A stretch of DNA of 64,000 bases from Acetobacter suratthaniensis (GCF_017377745.1 NZ_JAFVMG010000002.1:1-64000), one strand, 5' to 3'; counted from the first letter of the stretch, positions 27,817 to 39,775 are shown. Numbers and translations: made by a program. The notes: a model not told the origin generated them from the letters alone.

Positions 27817-28305
27817 TCACCGGTATGGCGCATCAAGTTCGAGCCGACGGGCCAGCAGGCTTTCCCAACGGTCACCATTCGCAAGAAGGCGGTTCTTGTC
27901 GTACATGAGTTCTTCACGGGTTTCCGTGGCAAATTCATAGTTCGGGCCTTCAACGATCGCATCCACCGGGCAGGCTTCCTCGCACAGGCCGCAATAGATG
28001 CATTTGGTCATGTCAATATCGTAGCGCGTTGTCCGCCGAGACCCATCATCACGCTCCTGCGCTTCGATGGTAATGGCCTCTGCCGGGCAGGTTGCCTCGC
28101 ACAGTTTGCAGGCAATGCAGCGCTCTTCCCCGTTCGGGTAGCGCCGCAGGGCATGCTCACCCCGGAAGCGATGCGACAGCGGCCCTTTTTCATACGGGTA
28201 GTTAAGCGTTACCTTAGGCTGGAACATCATCCGAAATGTCGATGCCATGCCCGATACAATTTCCTTGAGCAGGAAAGAACGCAGCGTGTTGGACAGGGTG
28301 CTCAT
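27817..28305 (-). CDS. nuoI: NADH-quinone oxidoreductase subunit I
   Basis: This 162-aa peripheral-arm subunit carries two [4Fe-4S] clusters (N6a and N6b). The two cysteine motifs are [12 protein letters not shown] (about 62) and [12 protein letters not shown] (about 101). It begins at the end of nuoH, with start and stop codons overlapping. Confidence 0.96.
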   Translation of the reverse strand: MSTLSNTLRSFLLKEIVSGMASTFRMMFQPKVTLNYPYEKGPLSHRFRGEHALRRYPNGEERCIACKLCEATCPAEAITIEAQERDDGSRRTTRYDIDMTKCIYCGLCEEACPVDAIVEGPNYEFATETREELMYDKNRLLANGDRWESLLARRLELDAPYR

Positions 28306-29333
28306 CAGTTCACACCTCCACTATGCGGGAGCAGACCAGTCGCCATCAGAAAACCGGCGGTTCCAATCATCCACAGCAGCGAGAAAGGTAGAAAAACCTT
28401 CCAGCCCAGCCGCATAAGCTGATCGTAGCGGTAGCGAGGGAATGTCGCGCGCACCCAGATAAAGACAAACAGGCAGAAAAGAATTTTAAAAATCAGCCAA
28501 AGCGGACCGGGTATCCATGTCAGCGGTGCAATACCGAGCGGCGGCAACCATCCCCCCAGAAAGAGGATGCTGACCATGGACGACATCAGGATCATGTTTG
28601 CGTATTCGCCCAGAAAAAACAGCCCGAAAGCAAGGGACGAATATTCGACAAAAAATCCCGCCACCAGTTCGCTTTCCCCTTCTGGCAGATCGAAAGGCGC
28701 GCGGTTGGTTTCAGCCAGAGCCGAGATGAAAAAGACAATGAACATCGGAAACATGGGCAGGCAGAACCAGACATGTCGCTGCGCCAGCACAATGTCGTTC
28801 AGGTTCAGGCTCCCAACCGCGAGCAGAACCGAGACAATAACAAGCCCGATGGATACCTCGTAAGACACCATCTGCGCCGCCGAGCGTAACCCGCCGAGGA
28901 AAGCGTATTTGGAGTTGGACGCCCACCCTGCAATCAGGATGCCGTAAACCCCCAGCGAAGAAATCGCCAGCAGGTAGAGAATACCAACATTGATGTTGGC
29001 AACAGCCAGCCCGTTACCTGTAGGAATAACGGCCCAAGCCACCATAGCCAGAGAAAACGTCAGAAACGGTGCAAACAGAAACAGTCCCCTGTTGGCCCCT
29101 GCGGGAATGACCGTTTCCTTTACGATCATCTTGATCGCATCGGCAAAGGCCTGCAACAAACCAAAAGGCCCGTTCACATTCGGCCCACGGCGGCGCTGCA
29201 TGGCCGCCATAACCTTGCGCTCCATCAGCGTCAGATAGGCAACGCCAATCAGCAGCGGCACCAGAACCGCCAGCGTTTCCAGCAGCATCAGGCAGATCTG
29301 GCCAACAAGCGTGTGGTAGAAAAACTGCGCCAT
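28305..29333 (-). CDS. nuoH: NADH-quinone oxidoreductase subunit H
   Basis: This 342-aa membrane subunit forms part of the quinone chamber. It has about eight membrane segments and the conserved [21 protein letters not shown] loop (about 40) and [19 protein letters not shown] segment (about 206). ATG 29333 (MAQFFYH) is chosen; the longer reading frame would overlap nuoG. Confidence 0.96.
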   Translation of the reverse strand: MAQFFYHTLVGQICLMLLETLAVLVPLLIGVAYLTLMERKVMAAMQRRRGPNVNGPFGLLQAFADAIKMIVKETVIPAGANRGLFLFAPFLTFSLAMVAWAVIPTGNGLAVANINVGILYLLAISSLGVYGILIAGWASNSKYAFLGGLRSAAQMVSYEVSIGLVIVSVLLAVGSLNLNDIVLAQRHVWFCLPMFPMFIVFFISALAETNRAPFDLPEGESELVAGFFVEYSSLAFGLFFLGEYANMILMSSMVSILFLGGWLPPLGIAPLTWIPGPLWLIFKILFCLFVFIWVRATFPRYRYDQLMRLGWKVFLPFSLLWMIGTAGFLMATGLLPHSGGVN

Positions 29334-29338
29334 GCCCG

Positions 29339-31402
29339 TTACTCCGCCGCCGCCACGCCATACACCGCGGAACATTCCGCCATGGTCTGGCTCGCCCGGC
29401 TGATGACGTTGGTCTGGTAATAATCACGGATCACCGGACGGAAGGGGGATTCATCAAAAGCCGCCACATCGGCTGCCTCATCCACCAATGCAAGACCCGG
29501 CCCCTGCTCTGCCCTCACATCCGTCAGGGCGAAAACAGGATTGACCTGCGCCATGCGCTCCCGAAGCTGCTCGAGCGTATCGTATGGCAAGGTGTGGGCC
29601 ACCACTTCGGAAAACGCTCGGATAATCCGCCAGTCTTCCCGTGCCTCGCCGGGCGCGAACACCGCGCGGAAAGCCCGCTGCACGCGCCCGGCTGTATTGA
29701 CATAGGTGCCGGGTTTTTCAGTATAGGCCGCACCGGGCAGGATAATATCCGCCCGCGCCGCAGCCGCATCACCATGATGGCCCTGATAGACAACGAACGT
29801 ATCGGCTGGAATGCGCTCGATCGGCACATCATCCGCACCAAGCAGCCACAGCACATCCACACCGCCACGCACCATGGAACTGGCCGCACGGCCATGTGCC
29901 CCCGGCAGGAAGCCAAGATCAAGCGCCCCCACGCGTGAAGCGGCTGTGTGCAGAACGTTGAAACCGTTCCAGCCTTCTGTCACAACGCCGCTCGCCTCAG
30001 CCAGTGTCCGGCAGGCCGCGTAAACCGCAGGTGAATCACGCCGCGTGAGAGCCGCATGGCCGATAATAATCATGGGATGGCGGGCATTTTTCAGAACAGC
30101 CGCAAAAGGGTGCTCTCCCTTGAGCAAAGCCGCCAGTGCCTCTGGCCCCTCTCCCAGCACCGAGACATCATATGTCAGGTCACACGGCGGTTCGCCAATA
30201 ATCCCCACGGGAAAACCACCGCGCCCGGCCTCAACAAAGCGTTTGCGTATCCGTGCGTTCAGCACCGGGGCTTCATGCCTTGGGGTTGAGCCGACAATCA
30301 GCAGGGCATCTGCCTGATCAATCCCGGTCAGATCGCTATTGAACAGATAGCCACTACGCTGGGTGGTATCATACCATGCACCATCCTGCCGACAGTCAAG
30401 ATTGGCTGAACCCAGTGCTGCCATAAGATCCTTGAGCGCGCACAAGCTTTCCGCATCACACAGATCACCGGCGATGGCACCGATCCTGTCACCCGAAACG
30501 CCATCGAGCCTGCGCGCCAGCGCCACGAGCGCATCTTTCCATGGCACAGCAATCAGTTTGCCATTAACCCGCACCCACGGACGATCCAGCCTGCGCCGCT
30601 TCAGACCATCAATAGAGAAACGACCTTTATCTGAAAGCCATTCTTCATTCACTTCGTCATTCACGCGCGGGACAATACGCATGACTTCGCCACCACGCGC
30701 CTGAACCTGAATGTTGGTGCCCAGCGCATCCATGACATCAATACTATCGGTTTTTTTGTATTCCCACGAACGGGCATGAAAAGCCGATGGTTTGGCTGTC
30801 AATGCGCCAACCGGACAAACATCAATAAGATTGCCAGAAAGTTCCGAAGTCAGTGCTTTTTCAACGTAGGTGGTAATTTCCGCGTTTTCACCACGCGACA
30901 CCAGCCCCAGCTCTGGTGTGCCTGCCACTTCGGTACTGAAGCGCACACACCGCGTACACTGGATGCAGCGTGTCATGACCGTCTTAACCAGCGGCCCCAG
31001 TTCCTTGTCTGTTACCGCGCGCTTGTCCTCATGGTAGCGCGAAACGCCGGAACCATACCCATAAGCCTGATCCTGCAGGTCGCACTCACCACCCTGATCG
31101 CATATAGGGCAATCCAGTGGGTGGTTGATCAGCAGAAACTCCATGACAGCCCGGCGGGCGCGGCGCACCACCTGCGTATCGGTAAAGATTTCCATCCCTT
31201 CACCAACAGGGAAACCACACGATGCCACCGGCTTGGGCGCTCGCGCCACTTCCACCAGACACATGCGGCAGTTACCTGCGACAGACAGCCGCTCATGGTA
31301 GCAAAAACGCGGGATTTCCTTACCCGCAGCCTCGCAGGCCTGTAACGCGCTGGAGCCGGGGGCGACATCCACCGGAATACCGTCAACAATTACCCTCACC
31401 AT
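29339..31402 (-). CDS. nuoG: NADH-quinone oxidoreductase subunit G
   Basis: This 687-aa iron-sulfur subunit has an N-terminal ferredoxin domain with [18 protein letters not shown], then [14 protein letters not shown] (about 98) and [10 protein letters not shown] (about 146). The C-terminal molybdopterin-oxidoreductase-like domain is catalytically inactive in complex I. Length matches alphaproteobacterial NuoG. Confidence 0.96.
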   Translation of the reverse strand: MVRVIVDGIPVDVAPGSSALQACEAAGKEIPRFCYHERLSVAGNCRMCLVEVARAPKPVASCGFPVGEGMEIFTDTQVVRRARRAVMEFLLINHPLDCPICDQGGECDLQDQAYGYGSGVSRYHEDKRAVTDKELGPLVKTVMTRCIQCTRCVRFSTEVAGTPELGLVSRGENAEITTYVEKALTSELSGNLIDVCPVGALTAKPSAFHARSWEYKKTDSIDVMDALGTNIQVQARGGEVMRIVPRVNDEVNEEWLSDKGRFSIDGLKRRRLDRPWVRVNGKLIAVPWKDALVALARRLDGVSGDRIGAIAGDLCDAESLCALKDLMAALGSANLDCRQDGAWYDTTQRSGYLFNSDLTGIDQADALLIVGSTPRHEAPVLNARIRKRFVEAGRGGFPVGIIGEPPCDLTYDVSVLGEGPEALAALLKGEHPFAAVLKNARHPMIIIGHAALTRRDSPAVYAACRTLAEASGVVTEGWNGFNVLHTAASRVGALDLGFLPGAHGRAASSMVRGGVDVLWLLGADDVPIERIPADTFVVYQGHHGDAAAARADIILPGAAYTEKPGTYVNTAGRVQRAFRAVFAPGEAREDWRIIRAFSEVVAHTLPYDTLEQLRERMAQVNPVFALTDVRAEQGPGLALVDEAADVAAFDESPFRPVIRDYYQTNVISRASQTMAECSAVYGVAAAE

Positions 31403-31408
31403 GGTTCG

Positions 31409-32734
31409 TTACTCCGCCGCTACCGGCACGCCAGCGGGTACGGCGATCAACCCTGTGCCGCCATGAGCCGCCTTGTACTGCCGGATGCGCGCTTCCATTT
31501 CCGGCCGGAAATGCCTGATTAACCCCTGTATGGGCCAGGCTGCGGCATCACCCAGAGCGCAGATGGTATGCCCTTCCACCTGCCGCGTAACCTGTTCAAG
31601 CAGATCAATTTCCTCAATATCCGCACGGCCTTCGACCATGCGCTCCATCATCCGCATCATCCAGCCCGTGCCTTCTCGGCAGGGCGTGCATTGACCGCAG
31701 CTCTCATGTTTGAAAAACTTTGAGAAACGAGCAATGGCTTTAATAATGTCAGTTGATCTGTCCATAACGATCATACACGCCGTACCCAAACCAGAACGTT
31801 CGGCTCTCAGGCTGTCATAATCCATCAGAACGGTTTCACAGATTTCTTTGGGCAGGAGCGGCACCGAGCAGCCACCCGGAATAACCGCCAGCAGGTTGTC
31901 CCACCCGCCCCGCACACCGCCACCGTGTTTTTCGATAATGTCTTTGAGCGGAACACCCAGTTCCTCTTCAAAGACACAGGGCGTATTCACATGACCTGAA
32001 ATGGCCATAAGTTTTGTGCCTGTATTATTCTGCCGCCCCAGCCCCGCAAACCATGCCCCTCCACGGCGCATGATGGTGGAGGCCACAGCAATGCTTTCCA
32101 CATTATTGACCGTGGTAGGGCAACCGTACAGCCCGACCCCGGCAGGGAAAGGCGGCTTCATACGGGGCTGGCCTTTTTTGCCTTCGAGGCTTTCAAGCAG
32201 GGCGGTTTCCTCGCCACAGATGTAAGCCCCGGCACCACGATGAATACGAAAATCGAAGTCCCAGCCTGATCCTGCTGCATTTGGCCCGAGCAGCCCTGCC
32301 GCGTAGGCTTCGTCAATCGCAACCTGAAGGCGTTCCGCCTCACGGCAGAACTCGCCACGAATATAGATATAGGACGCATGCGCCCCCATGGCGAAAGACG
32401 CGATCAGGGCACTTTCGATCAGCTTGTGCGGCTCATGACGCAGCACTTCACGATCCTTGCAGGTACCCGGCTCGGATTCATCTCCATTAATAACGAGATA
32501 ATGCGGCCTACCGTCAGAACCTTTGGGCATGAATGACCATTTCAGCCCGGTGGGAAAACCCGCCCCGCCCCGCCCGCGCAGGCCGGAGGCTTTCATTTCC
32601 GCAATGATGGCGTCACGCCCACGGGCGATGATAGCGGCGGTATTATCCCAATCTCCACGGCGGCGCGCACCGGCAAGGCGCCAATCATCCTGGCCGTAAA
32701 GATTGGTGAAGATCCGGTTCTTGTCTTCAAGCAT
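31409..32734 (-). CDS. nuoF: NADH-quinone oxidoreductase subunit F
   Basis: This 441-aa subunit holds the NADH and FMN site and cluster N3. Motifs are [13 protein letters not shown] (about 54, NADH/FMN), [14 protein letters not shown] (about 83) and [12 protein letters not shown] (about 346, [4Fe-4S]). It passes electrons from NADH into the peripheral arm. Confidence 0.97.
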   Translation of the reverse strand: MLEDKNRIFTNLYGQDDWRLAGARRRGDWDNTAAIIARGRDAIIAEMKASGLRGRGGAGFPTGLKWSFMPKGSDGRPHYLVINGDESEPGTCKDREVLRHEPHKLIESALIASFAMGAHASYIYIRGEFCREAERLQVAIDEAYAAGLLGPNAAGSGWDFDFRIHRGAGAYICGEETALLESLEGKKGQPRMKPPFPAGVGLYGCPTTVNNVESIAVASTIMRRGGAWFAGLGRQNNTGTKLMAISGHVNTPCVFEEELGVPLKDIIEKHGGGVRGGWDNLLAVIPGGCSVPLLPKEICETVLMDYDSLRAERSGLGTACMIVMDRSTDIIKAIARFSKFFKHESCGQCTPCREGTGWMMRMMERMVEGRADIEEIDLLEQVTRQVEGHTICALGDAAAWPIQGLIRHFRPEMEARIRQYKAAHGGTGLIAVPAGVPVAAE

Positions 32735-32746
32735 ACCCCGTCTCCC

Positions 32747-33385
32747 CTATTGCGGCCCGGCAGCGGAATCCGCTGCCAGCAAGGTCTTGCGCCCGCCCTG
32801 CGGCGCTGAAACCTCGCGGTCTACTACTGGCCCCGGTGGAGGCTTTACCCCCGCACGCAGGGACGCAATCAGCTTTTCCGTGCTGGGGCCGTCCATATCT
32901 TCATAAAAATCATCATCTACCTGAAGAATGGGCGCATTGGCGCAGGCCCCCAGACATTCAACTTCCGTAAGGGTAAACAGCCCATCGTCACTGGTCTGAC
33001 CAAACGTACTGATACCTGTGGCCTTCTGGCAGGCGCTCACCACGTCATCCGACCCACGCAGCCAGCACGGCGTTGTGGTGCAGACCTGCAGGTGATACCG
33101 CCCCACGGGCCGCGTATTGTACATGGTGTAAAAGGATGCGACCTCATAAACCCGGATGGGCGCCATCTCCAGCCTGCTGGCAATTTCGTCCATAGCTGGC
33201 AGAGGCACCCAGGCGCTGCCGGTCTGGCGGCCCATCTGCCGCTGCGCAATATACAGCAGCGGCATAACCGCGCTGGCCTTGCGCTCCGCCGGATATTTGC
33301 CCAGCACGATCTTGATTTCCGCCTCCGAGTCCGCATCGAACACAAAGCTCTCGGGCTGTTGGGGCGGGGTCCAGACAGAATTCAT
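32747..33385 (-). CDS. nuoE: NADH-quinone oxidoreductase subunit E
   Basis: This 212-aa thioredoxin-fold subunit binds [2Fe-2S] cluster N1a. The four cysteines are in CTTPCWLRG (about 102) and [10 protein letters not shown] (about 143). Its start overlaps the nuoD stop by 4 bp. Confidence 0.95.
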   Translation of the reverse strand: MNSVWTPPQQPESFVFDADSEAEIKIVLGKYPAERKASAVMPLLYIAQRQMGRQTGSAWVPLPAMDEIASRLEMAPIRVYEVASFYTMYNTRPVGRYHLQVCTTTPCWLRGSDDVVSACQKATGISTFGQTSDDGLFTLTEVECLGACANAPILQVDDDFYEDMDGPSTEKLIASLRAGVKPPPGPVVDREVSAPQGGRKTLLAADSAAGPQ

Positions 33386-34665
33386 CGATCTACTTCCCCA
33401 AACACAAGATCAAGCGATCCGATAATGGCCACCATGTCCGCCAGCATGCCGCGGCGCGACAACTCATCAACCGCCTGCAGATGCGAAAAACCTGTCGGGC
33501 GGATTTTGCAGCGATACGGTCGGTTGCTGCCATCTGCCACCAGATAGACACCAAACTCCCCTTTCGGGCTTTCAACAGCCGTGTAGGTAGCCCCCGGCGG
33601 CACGTGATAGCCTTCACTGAATAGCTTGAAATGATGGATCAGCGCTTCCATCGAACGCTTCATTTCAGCTCTGGGTGGGGGGCTGAACTTGGGATCCTGC
33701 ACCTTGACCGGCCCCGGACGGATCTGATCCAGACATTGGTCGATAATACGCAGGCTCTCGCGCATTTCGGCCACCCTTACGAGGTAGCGGTCATAACAGT
33801 CGCCCTGCCGCGCCACCGGCACGTTAAACTCTACCTTGTGGTAGTTATCGTAAGGCTGGTTACGCCGCAGATCCCATGGGACGCCGGAAGCACGCAGGCA
33901 TGGCCCGCTAAACCCCCATGCAAGCGCCTGCTCGCTGGTAAACACCCCAATACCGACCGTGCGCTGTTTCCATATCCGGTTTTCGGTCAGCAGACCTTCC
34001 AGATCATCAATCCATTTAGGAAACTCACGCGCCCATTGGCCTATGCGGTCTTCCAACCCGGCAGGCACATCACGCGCGACACCGCCGGGGCGGAAGTAGT
34101 TGGCATGAAAGCGCGCACCCGATGCGGCCTCGTAAAACTCCAGAAGCTTTTCGCGCTCCTCATACCCCCACAGAGCCGGGGTGACTGCGCCGCAGTCCAG
34201 CCCCATGGCAGTCAGGTTGAGAATATGGTTGAGAATACGGGTAATTTCCGCAAACAGAACCCGAAGCCACTTGGCCCGTTCGGGAATGTCGATCCCCAGC
34301 AGTTTTTCCGTCGCCAGCGCGAACGCCTGCTCCTCGCACATGGGGGAGACGTAATCGAGCCGATCAAAATACGGCAGAGCTTTCTGGTAGGTCTTGTATT
34401 CGATCAGCTTTTCCGTGCCACGGTGTAGCAAGCCGATATGCGGCACCGCACGGGCAACAACCTCGCCTTCCATTTCCAGCACCAGACGCAGCACACCGTG
34501 GGCCGAAGGATGCTGGGGGCCAAAGTTCAGGGCGTGGGAGTCAATCTCCACCACCCGGTGTTCCTGCGCATCTGCCACATTTTCTGGCAGCAGACTTTGG
34601 GGGATATCGTCCCGCACCAGAGCCTGAGCATCTTCACGAAAGGCCTTGTCATGAGAGTCTACCAT
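33382..34665 (-). CDS. nuoD: NADH-quinone oxidoreductase subunit D
   Basis: This 427-aa 49-kDa-type subunit lines the quinone site. [19 protein letters not shown] (about 48) carries the conserved quinone-contacting His, and [10 protein letters not shown] (about 80) follows. A short charged N-terminal extension of about 35 residues precedes the conserved core. Confidence 0.96.
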   Translation of the reverse strand: MVDSHDKAFREDAQALVRDDIPQSLLPENVADAQEHRVVEIDSHALNFGPQHPSAHGVLRLVLEMEGEVVARAVPHIGLLHRGTEKLIEYKTYQKALPYFDRLDYVSPMCEEQAFALATEKLLGIDIPERAKWLRVLFAEITRILNHILNLTAMGLDCGAVTPALWGYEEREKLLEFYEAASGARFHANYFRPGGVARDVPAGLEDRIGQWAREFPKWIDDLEGLLTENRIWKQRTVGIGVFTSEQALAWGFSGPCLRASGVPWDLRRNQPYDNYHKVEFNVPVARQGDCYDRYLVRVAEMRESLRIIDQCLDQIRPGPVKVQDPKFSPPPRAEMKRSMEALIHHFKLFSEGYHVPPGATYTAVESPKGEFGVYLVADGSNRPYRCKIRPTGFSHLQAVDELSRRGMLADMVAIIGSLDLVFGEVDR

Positions 34666-35324
34666 CAGATTCCCCTCTTCATGCCCTGACGGACTTCATG
34701 CGCCTTTTCGTCGCCCGGCAGCGTCAGCATACCTTCCCACGGAGAGACAAAGTCGAAATCACGGAAATCCTGCGTGAGCGACACAGGTTCTTTCACAACC
34801 TGTCTACGCTCAACATCGTAACGGACTTCCTCATACCCGGTGAGCGGGAAGTCCTTTCGCAGCGGATGCCCCTCAAAACCGTTATCAGTGAGGATACGCC
34901 GCAAATCCGGCTGACCCGAGAACATGACACCAAACAGGTCGTAACATTCACGTTCCCACCATGTCGCACAGGGCCACAGGTGATGTACCGAAGGTACCGG
35001 CTCGCGTTCACTGGTTGTGACAATCACCCGTATGCGCCGGTTATAGGTCACGGATAACAGGTTATAGACCACATCAAACCGCTCTGCCCGTTGGGGCCAG
35101 TCCACCCCACACAGATCCATAAGCTGCTCGAAACGGTAGCGTGGGTCATCGCGCAGAACGCTGAGAAACTCCAGCAGGTGTGCGCGCCCGATTCTGACAA
35201 CCAGCTCACCTTTTTCCACAGCCGCAGCAGACACATGCGGCCATGATGTCATGAAGGTAAAAGCCAGCGCACCAAGCTGCCCTTCAAGGCGCCCCTGATG
35301 CGGATTGATGCTTAGATCAGCCAC
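34665..35324 (-). CDS. nuoC: NADH-quinone oxidoreductase subunit C
   Basis: This 219-aa 30-kDa-type subunit of the peripheral arm has the family signature [22 protein letters not shown] (about 122), followed by [13 protein letters not shown]. It is not fused to nuoD. Its start overlaps the nuoB end by 8 bp. Confidence 0.96.
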   Translation of the reverse strand: MADLSINPHQGRLEGQLGALAFTFMTSWPHVSAAAVEKGELVVRIGRAHLLEFLSVLRDDPRYRFEQLMDLCGVDWPQRAERFDVVYNLLSVTYNRRIRVIVTTSEREPVPSVHHLWPCATWWERECYDLFGVMFSGQPDLRRILTDNGFEGHPLRKDFPLTGYEEVRYDVERRQVVKEPVSLTQDFRDFDFVSPWEGMLTLPGDEKAHEVRQGMKRGI

Positions 35325-35886
35325 GGATGATGGTTCCTGTCCGGCGGATTTTTTTCTGAAGCAACATAATGCCGTAAATCAGCGCCTCGGCCGTAGGCGG
35401 ACAGCCCGGCACATAGACATCAACCGGCACGATCCGGTCACAGCCGCGCACCACGGAATAGGAGTAATGGTAATACCCACCCCCATTGGCGCAGGATCCC
35501 ATGGAAATAACCCAGCGCGGTTCCGCCATCTGCTCATACAGGCGACGCAGAACCGGAGCCATTTTATTGGTAAGGGTACCCGCCACAATCATTACATCCG
35601 ACTGACGTGGTGAGCCGCGCGGAATAATGCCCATCCGATCAAGATCGTAACGGGGCATGTAGGCATGAATCATCTCCACCGCGCAGCAGGCCAGCCCGAA
35701 AGACATCGGCCATAAGCTGCCGGTGCGGCCCCAGTTCACCAGTTTGTCCAGACTGGCGACAACAAAGCCTTTTTCCGCCAGCACACCGGTAATGCCGCGC
35801 ACCACCGCATCCTGCTCCGGCCCCGGAGGCAGAGCCTCCCGGTTCCACAAAATGGCGTCCTGATTCTGCCCTGCGTTCACGGCCAT
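35317..35886 (-). CDS. nuoB: NADH-quinone oxidoreductase subunit B
   Basis: This 189-aa subunit holds cluster N2, the electron donor to quinone. Its cysteines are in [11 protein letters not shown] (about 63), [11 protein letters not shown] (about 127) and [12 protein letters not shown] (about 157). ATG 35886 is chosen for its GAGGGAGG ribosome binding site just after the nuoA stop. Confidence 0.97.
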   Translation of the reverse strand: MAVNAGQNQDAILWNREALPPGPEQDAVVRGITGVLAEKGFVVASLDKLVNWGRTGSLWPMSFGLACCAVEMIHAYMPRYDLDRMGIIPRGSPRQSDVMIVAGTLTNKMAPVLRRLYEQMAEPRWVISMGSCANGGGYYHYSYSVVRGCDRIVPVDVYVPGCPPTAEALIYGIMLLQKKIRRTGTIIRG

Positions 35887-35894
35887 GCCCTCCC

Positions 35895-36260
35895 TCAATC
35901 CCAATCCAGGGCGCCTTTGCGCCATTCGTACAGGAACCCGATACCCAAAACGCTCAGGAAGCCCAGCATGGACAAAAACCCGAACAGCCCGATCCGCCCC
36001 AGACTGATTGCCCAAGGGAACAGGAAGGCCACCTCCAGATCAAAAATGATAAAGAGAATGGCGACGAGGTAAAAACGGACATCGAAACGACGCCGCGCAT
36101 CGTCAAATGCGCCAAAGCCGCATTCGTAGGCTGTCAGTTTTTCAGGATTGGGTTTCTGGTGGCCGCACAGAAGGGCCATACCGAGCATGGCGGCCGCAAT
36201 GACGACAGAAATGCCGCCAAAAACAAGAACCGGAGCATAGTCGCTTAGAACAGACTGCAT
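35895..36260 (-). CDS. nuoA: NADH-quinone oxidoreductase subunit A
   Basis: This 121-aa membrane subunit has three transmembrane helices. The signature [20 protein letters not shown] (about 45) and [14 protein letters not shown] (about 70) are clear. It is the first gene of the nuo operon. The upstream 220 bp to tRNA-Val contain no gene, and I see no convincing promoter there. Confidence 0.96.
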   Translation of the reverse strand: MQSVLSDYAPVLVFGGISVVIAAAMLGMALLCGHQKPNPEKLTAYECGFGAFDDARRRFDVRFYLVAILFIIFDLEVAFLFPWAISLGRIGLFGFLSMLGFLSVLGIGFLYEWRKGALDWD

Positions 36261-36483
36261 CAGGGGCTCCCACTACGTTGGAAGCTAAACCGCTTCCCTC
36301 AAGTGAGTTCACCCTAGACCCGACAGGGGCATACGACCATGCCCGTTCTTACCAAACTACGGCCACTTTCGTGTGAATAACGCCGCGCGTATGAAAGCTA
36401 TACTACTTCGCTAAACGGCTCATAAATTGCCCAAAAGGGCACTGGCTGAGCCATGTGCAAAAGAAATAAATTTTTAGGAAAAA

Positions 36484-36558
36484 TGGTGGGCGATGACGGG
36501 ATCGAACCGCCGACCCTCTCGGTGTAAACGAGATGCTCTACCGCTAAGCTAATCGCCC
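36484..36558 (-). tRNA. tRNA-Val (anticodon UAC)
   Basis: A full cloverleaf is readable on the minus strand: acceptor GGGCGAT pairing with ATCGCCC, D arm GCTT...AGC, anticodon stem TCTCG/CGAGA with loop TTTACAC, and T arm GGCGG TTCGATC CCGTC. The 3' CCA is encoded (36484-36486). The UAC anticodon reads valine GUA/GUG codons. Its place between hup and nuo matches related genomes. Confidence 0.95.
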
Positions 36559-36581
36559 GCGCCCTATGTGTCACAAATAGA

Positions 36582-36625
36582 AACGGCCGACAACCCCTTT
36601 TTTTTACAAGGAGATGCCGGCCGTT
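36582..36625 (-). terminator. Hairpin downstream of hup
   Basis: A perfect 8-bp repeat (AACGGCCG at 36582-36589, CGGCCGTT at 36618-36625) with a loop of 28 bases follows the hup stop on the minus strand and is trailed by TTTCTATTT. It may terminate hup before the tRNA. The long loop lowers confidence. Confidence 0.5.
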
Positions 36626-36645
36626 AAAAAAAACGCTGTCAGACT

Positions 36646-36933
36646 TTAGTTGCTGACGGCGTCCTTCAGAGCCTTGCCAGGCTTGAAGCGCACAGAGGTG
36701 GAAGCCGGAATATCGATTTCCTCACCCGTGCGCGGGTTGCGGCCCTTGGCCGCCTTACGCGTGGCAGTTACGAACGTACCAAAGCCGACCAGACGCACTT
36801 CCTGCTTTTTGGCAAGGGCCTTCTCGATGGCACCGAATACGGCGTCGACCACTTCTCCGGCCTTTGCCTTGGGCAGATCAACCGCCTCAGCCACGGCTGA
36901 GACCAGTTCCTGCTTGTTGAGCGGCTTCTCCAT
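36646..36933 (-). CDS. hup: DNA-binding protein HU
   Basis: This 95-aa nucleoid protein bends and coats DNA as a dimer. It starts MEKPLNKQELVSAVAE, carries the beta-arm motif GRNPRTGEEIDIPASTSVRFKPGKALK (about 60-88), and has the conserved proline of HU. It lies just downstream of lon, as in many alphaproteobacteria, with its own promoter-like sequence upstream. Confidence 0.96.
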   Translation of the reverse strand: MEKPLNKQELVSAVAEAVDLPKAKAGEVVDAVFGAIEKALAKKQEVRLVGFGTFVTATRKAAKGRNPRTGEEIDIPASTSVRFKPGKALKDAVSN

Positions 36934-37004
36934 GTTACGCCTTTCGCTTTCTTTATTTTCTGGTGCGACAGCCCATGTTACCGGGGCTGCCCGCTACCTG
37001 CCGC

Positions 37005-37032
37005 ACTATGCAGCCGTTTTTTCCTACGTCAA
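37005..37032 (-). promoter_or_regulatory. Candidate hup promoter
   Basis: On the minus strand TTGACG (37027-37032) is followed after 16 bases by CATAGT (37005-37010), 72 bases upstream of the hup start codon. This is a good sigma70-type match, and the A-rich spacer is typical of strong promoters. No transcription data were available. Confidence 0.5.
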
Positions 37033-37071
37033 CCGAGCAATCGTAACTTTGCTCTTTGCCGTGCATTTTGC

Positions 37072-39576
37072 TTAGTGCGGCAGCACCCTTGAGGCCGCCG
37101 CATCACCCCCTGTCGGCACAAGATCAGCGACCTCATCCCACACAATCGGCTGAGGCTGACGTGTGAGCGCACGCGCCAGCACTTCATCCACATGCGAAAC
37201 CGGCACAATCTCAAGGCCGTCTTTCACATTATCAGGAATTTCAACAAGATCTTTCTCGTTTTCCTGCGGGATGAAAACCGTGCGGATGCCTGAGCGCAGC
37301 GCGGCCAGAAGCTTTTCCTTCAGCCCGCCAATGGCCAGCACCCTACCCCGGAGCGTGATTTCGCCTGTCATGGCGACATCTCGCCGCACCGGAATACCCG
37401 TGAGCACACTCACAAGCGATGTCACCATCGCAACGCCAGCAGAAGGGCCATCCTTAGGAGTCGCCCCTTCCGGCACATGCACATGAAAACTGCGCTTTTC
37501 GAATACGGTAGGAACGATTCCAAAGCTTGTCGCCCGACTCCGCACGAAGGAGTAAGCCGCAGAAATACTCTCCTTCATCACATCGCCCAGCTTGCCTGTT
37601 TCCACCACGCCGCCCTTGCCGGGCACCATGACACTTTCGATGGTCAGGATTTCTCCCCCCACCTCTGTCCAAGCCAGCCCCGTTACCACGCCCACCATGT
37701 CTTCCGCTTCGGTCTCGCCATAACGGAAGCGACGCACCCCGGCATAGGTTTCAAGGTTTTCCGGCGTAACCGTCACGCTCTCTGCCTTACCGGTCACGAT
37801 CTCCTTGACCGCCTTGCGCGCCAGCCGTGCAAGCTCACGCTCAAGGCTGCGTACACCGGCCTCACGCGTGTAGTAGCGGATCACATCGCGCAGGGCGTCA
37901 TCCGTGATCGACCACTCACCAGCCTTCAGGTTATGCGCCTCAATCTGCTTTGAAATCAGGTGCTTACGCGCGATCTGAAGCTTTTCGTCCTCCGTGTAAC
38001 CGGACAGGCGGATAATCTCCATGCGATCCAGCAGCGGCTGGGGCATATCGAGGCTGTTTGCCGTCGTAACAAACATGACATCGGACAGATCGTAATCCAC
38101 TTCCAGATAATGATCCGCAAAGGTCGCGTTCTGCTCCGGGTCCAGCACTTCCAGCAGAGCGGAGGCCGGGTCTCCACGCCAATCGGCCCCCAGCTTGTCA
38201 ATTTCATCAAGCAGGAACAGCGGGTTGGAAACCTTGGCTTTTTTCATGCCCTGAATGATTTTGCCCGGCATGGAACCAATATAGGTGCGCCTATGCCCAC
38301 GGATTTCGGCCTCATCCCGCACGCCGCCCAAAGACATGCGGACGTAATGACGGCCGGTCGCTTTGGCGATGGAGCGCGCAAGAGACGTCTTACCCACACC
38401 CGGCGGCCCCACAAGGCACAGAATCGGCCCCTTGAGCTTCTGCGAACGGCTCTGTACCGCCAGATACTCAAGGATACGCTCCTTGACCTTCTCCAGACCG
38501 TAGTGATCGGCATCGAGAATCGTCTCGGCCTCATGCAGGTCATGACGCACTTTTGTGCGCTTCTTCCACGGAATGCTCACGATCCAGTCGAGGTAGTTCC
38601 GCACCACAGTGGATTCGGCAGACATGGCGCTCATGCCACGCAGCTTCTTCAATTCGCTGACAGCTTTTTCACGCGCCTCACGCGGCAGACGCGCCTTGGC
38701 GATCTTTTCTTCGATCTCGGCGGTTTCGTCGCGGCCGTCTTCGCCCTCGCCCAGTTCCTTCTGAATGGCTTTAAGCTGCTCGTTCAGATAGTACTCGCGC
38801 TGGGTTTTTTCCATCTGCCGTTTGACGCGGTTGCGGATCTTTTTCTCAACCTGCAACACGTCAATCTCAGCTTCGATATGGCCGAAAATTTTCTCAAGCT
38901 GGGCCGCCACTGTCGGCAGCTCAAGGATTTCCTGCTTTTCCGCAATCTTGAGATTGAGATGACTGGTAACCGTATCGGCCAGTTTTGACAGATCGCTGAT
39001 CTGGTTCAGTGAAACCAGCACTTCAGGCGCGATTTTCTTGTTGAGCTTCATATACTGCTCAAACTGCGAAACGATAGACCGGCCCAGCGCCTCTGCCTCC
39101 GCACCTTCCGCCGGATGTTCGGGCATGTCTTCGACATCCGCCTCGAAATACCCCTGCTGATCGTGCATGGCTTTCACACGCACACGCTTAACGCCTTCCA
39201 TCAGCACCTTGACGGTGCCATCGGGCAGCTTGAGCAGTTGCAGAATGGTGGAAAGGGTGCCGACCGTATAGATGTCGTCCACACCCGGATCGTCCTGCGC
39301 CGCATCTCTCTGCGCCACCAGCAGAATATGATGATCATCCTGCGTGACGGATTCGAGCGCCTTGACCGATTTTTCCCGCCCGACAAAGAGCGGCACGATC
39401 ATATGTGGGAACACCACAATATCGCGCAGGGGCAGCACCGCCACATGCGTGGTTTCCGCTGCTTTACGGCCACCCGCCTTCTTGCCAGCCTGCGGCCGCA
39501 CGGCCTCGGTACCGGACATATCAGGTGTCGCGGTCTTGCGACGACGGCGTGTGACGGGTTTTTCGTTTTCAGACAT
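37072..39576 (-). CDS. lon: ATP-dependent protease Lon
   Basis: This 834-aa cytosolic AAA+ serine protease degrades damaged and regulatory proteins. The N-terminal substrate-binding domain begins after a basic 40-residue tail. Walker A is GPPGVGKTSLA (about 390), and the protease domain has the Ser-Lys dyad with GPSAGVAM (about 713). ATG 39576 is chosen for its AGGAGGT ribosome binding site. It follows clpX, from which it is separated by a terminator hairpin. Confidence 0.96.
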   Translation of the reverse strand: MSENEKPVTRRRRKTATPDMSGTEAVRPQAGKKAGGRKAAETTHVAVLPLRDIVVFPHMIVPLFVGREKSVKALESVTQDDHHILLVAQRDAAQDDPGVDDIYTVGTLSTILQLLKLPDGTVKVLMEGVKRVRVKAMHDQQGYFEADVEDMPEHPAEGAEAEALGRSIVSQFEQYMKLNKKIAPEVLVSLNQISDLSKLADTVTSHLNLKIAEKQEILELPTVAAQLEKIFGHIEAEIDVLQVEKKIRNRVKRQMEKTQREYYLNEQLKAIQKELGEGEDGRDETAEIEEKIAKARLPREAREKAVSELKKLRGMSAMSAESTVVRNYLDWIVSIPWKKRTKVRHDLHEAETILDADHYGLEKVKERILEYLAVQSRSQKLKGPILCLVGPPGVGKTSLARSIAKATGRHYVRMSLGGVRDEAEIRGHRRTYIGSMPGKIIQGMKKAKVSNPLFLLDEIDKLGADWRGDPASALLEVLDPEQNATFADHYLEVDYDLSDVMFVTTANSLDMPQPLLDRMEIIRLSGYTEDEKLQIARKHLISKQIEAHNLKAGEWSITDDALRDVIRYYTREAGVRSLERELARLARKAVKEIVTGKAESVTVTPENLETYAGVRRFRYGETEAEDMVGVVTGLAWTEVGGEILTIESVMVPGKGGVVETGKLGDVMKESISAAYSFVRSRATSFGIVPTVFEKRSFHVHVPEGATPKDGPSAGVAMVTSLVSVLTGIPVRRDVAMTGEITLRGRVLAIGGLKEKLLAALRSGIRTVFIPQENEKDLVEIPDNVKDGLEIVPVSHVDEVLARALTRQPQPIVWDEVADLVPTGGDAAASRVLPH

Positions 39577-39720
39577 TATCAAGACCTCCTGACAAGGACG
39601 ATCGAACTCCCAACGCCCGCGAGGCGGCACGCCAGAAGCCTGTCCGCCCTCTCCGCCTACGGGAAAGGGCTATGTTTTCTTGTATGTTGCAACGCCATAA
39701 CCCCGGCGCAATAGGGGGCC

Positions 39721-39758
39721 AGAAGAAAACCGTGCCAACTCATAGGGCTGACACGGTT
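39721..39758 (-). terminator. Terminator after clpX
   Basis: AACCGTG and CACGGTT (39728-39758) form a stem just after the clpX stop, with extra pairing inside the loop, followed on the minus strand by TTCTTCT. It is consistent with a Rho-independent terminator separating clpX from lon. Confidence 0.6.
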
Positions 39759-39775
39759 CCCGGGCCGTGACCTTT

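Noticed and set aside
27241-28422. 393-aa rightward ORF opposite nuoJ, nuoI and nuoH
   Set aside because: It lies antisense over three clear complex I genes, and its composition (His/Gln/Arg-rich) is that of a shadow frame.
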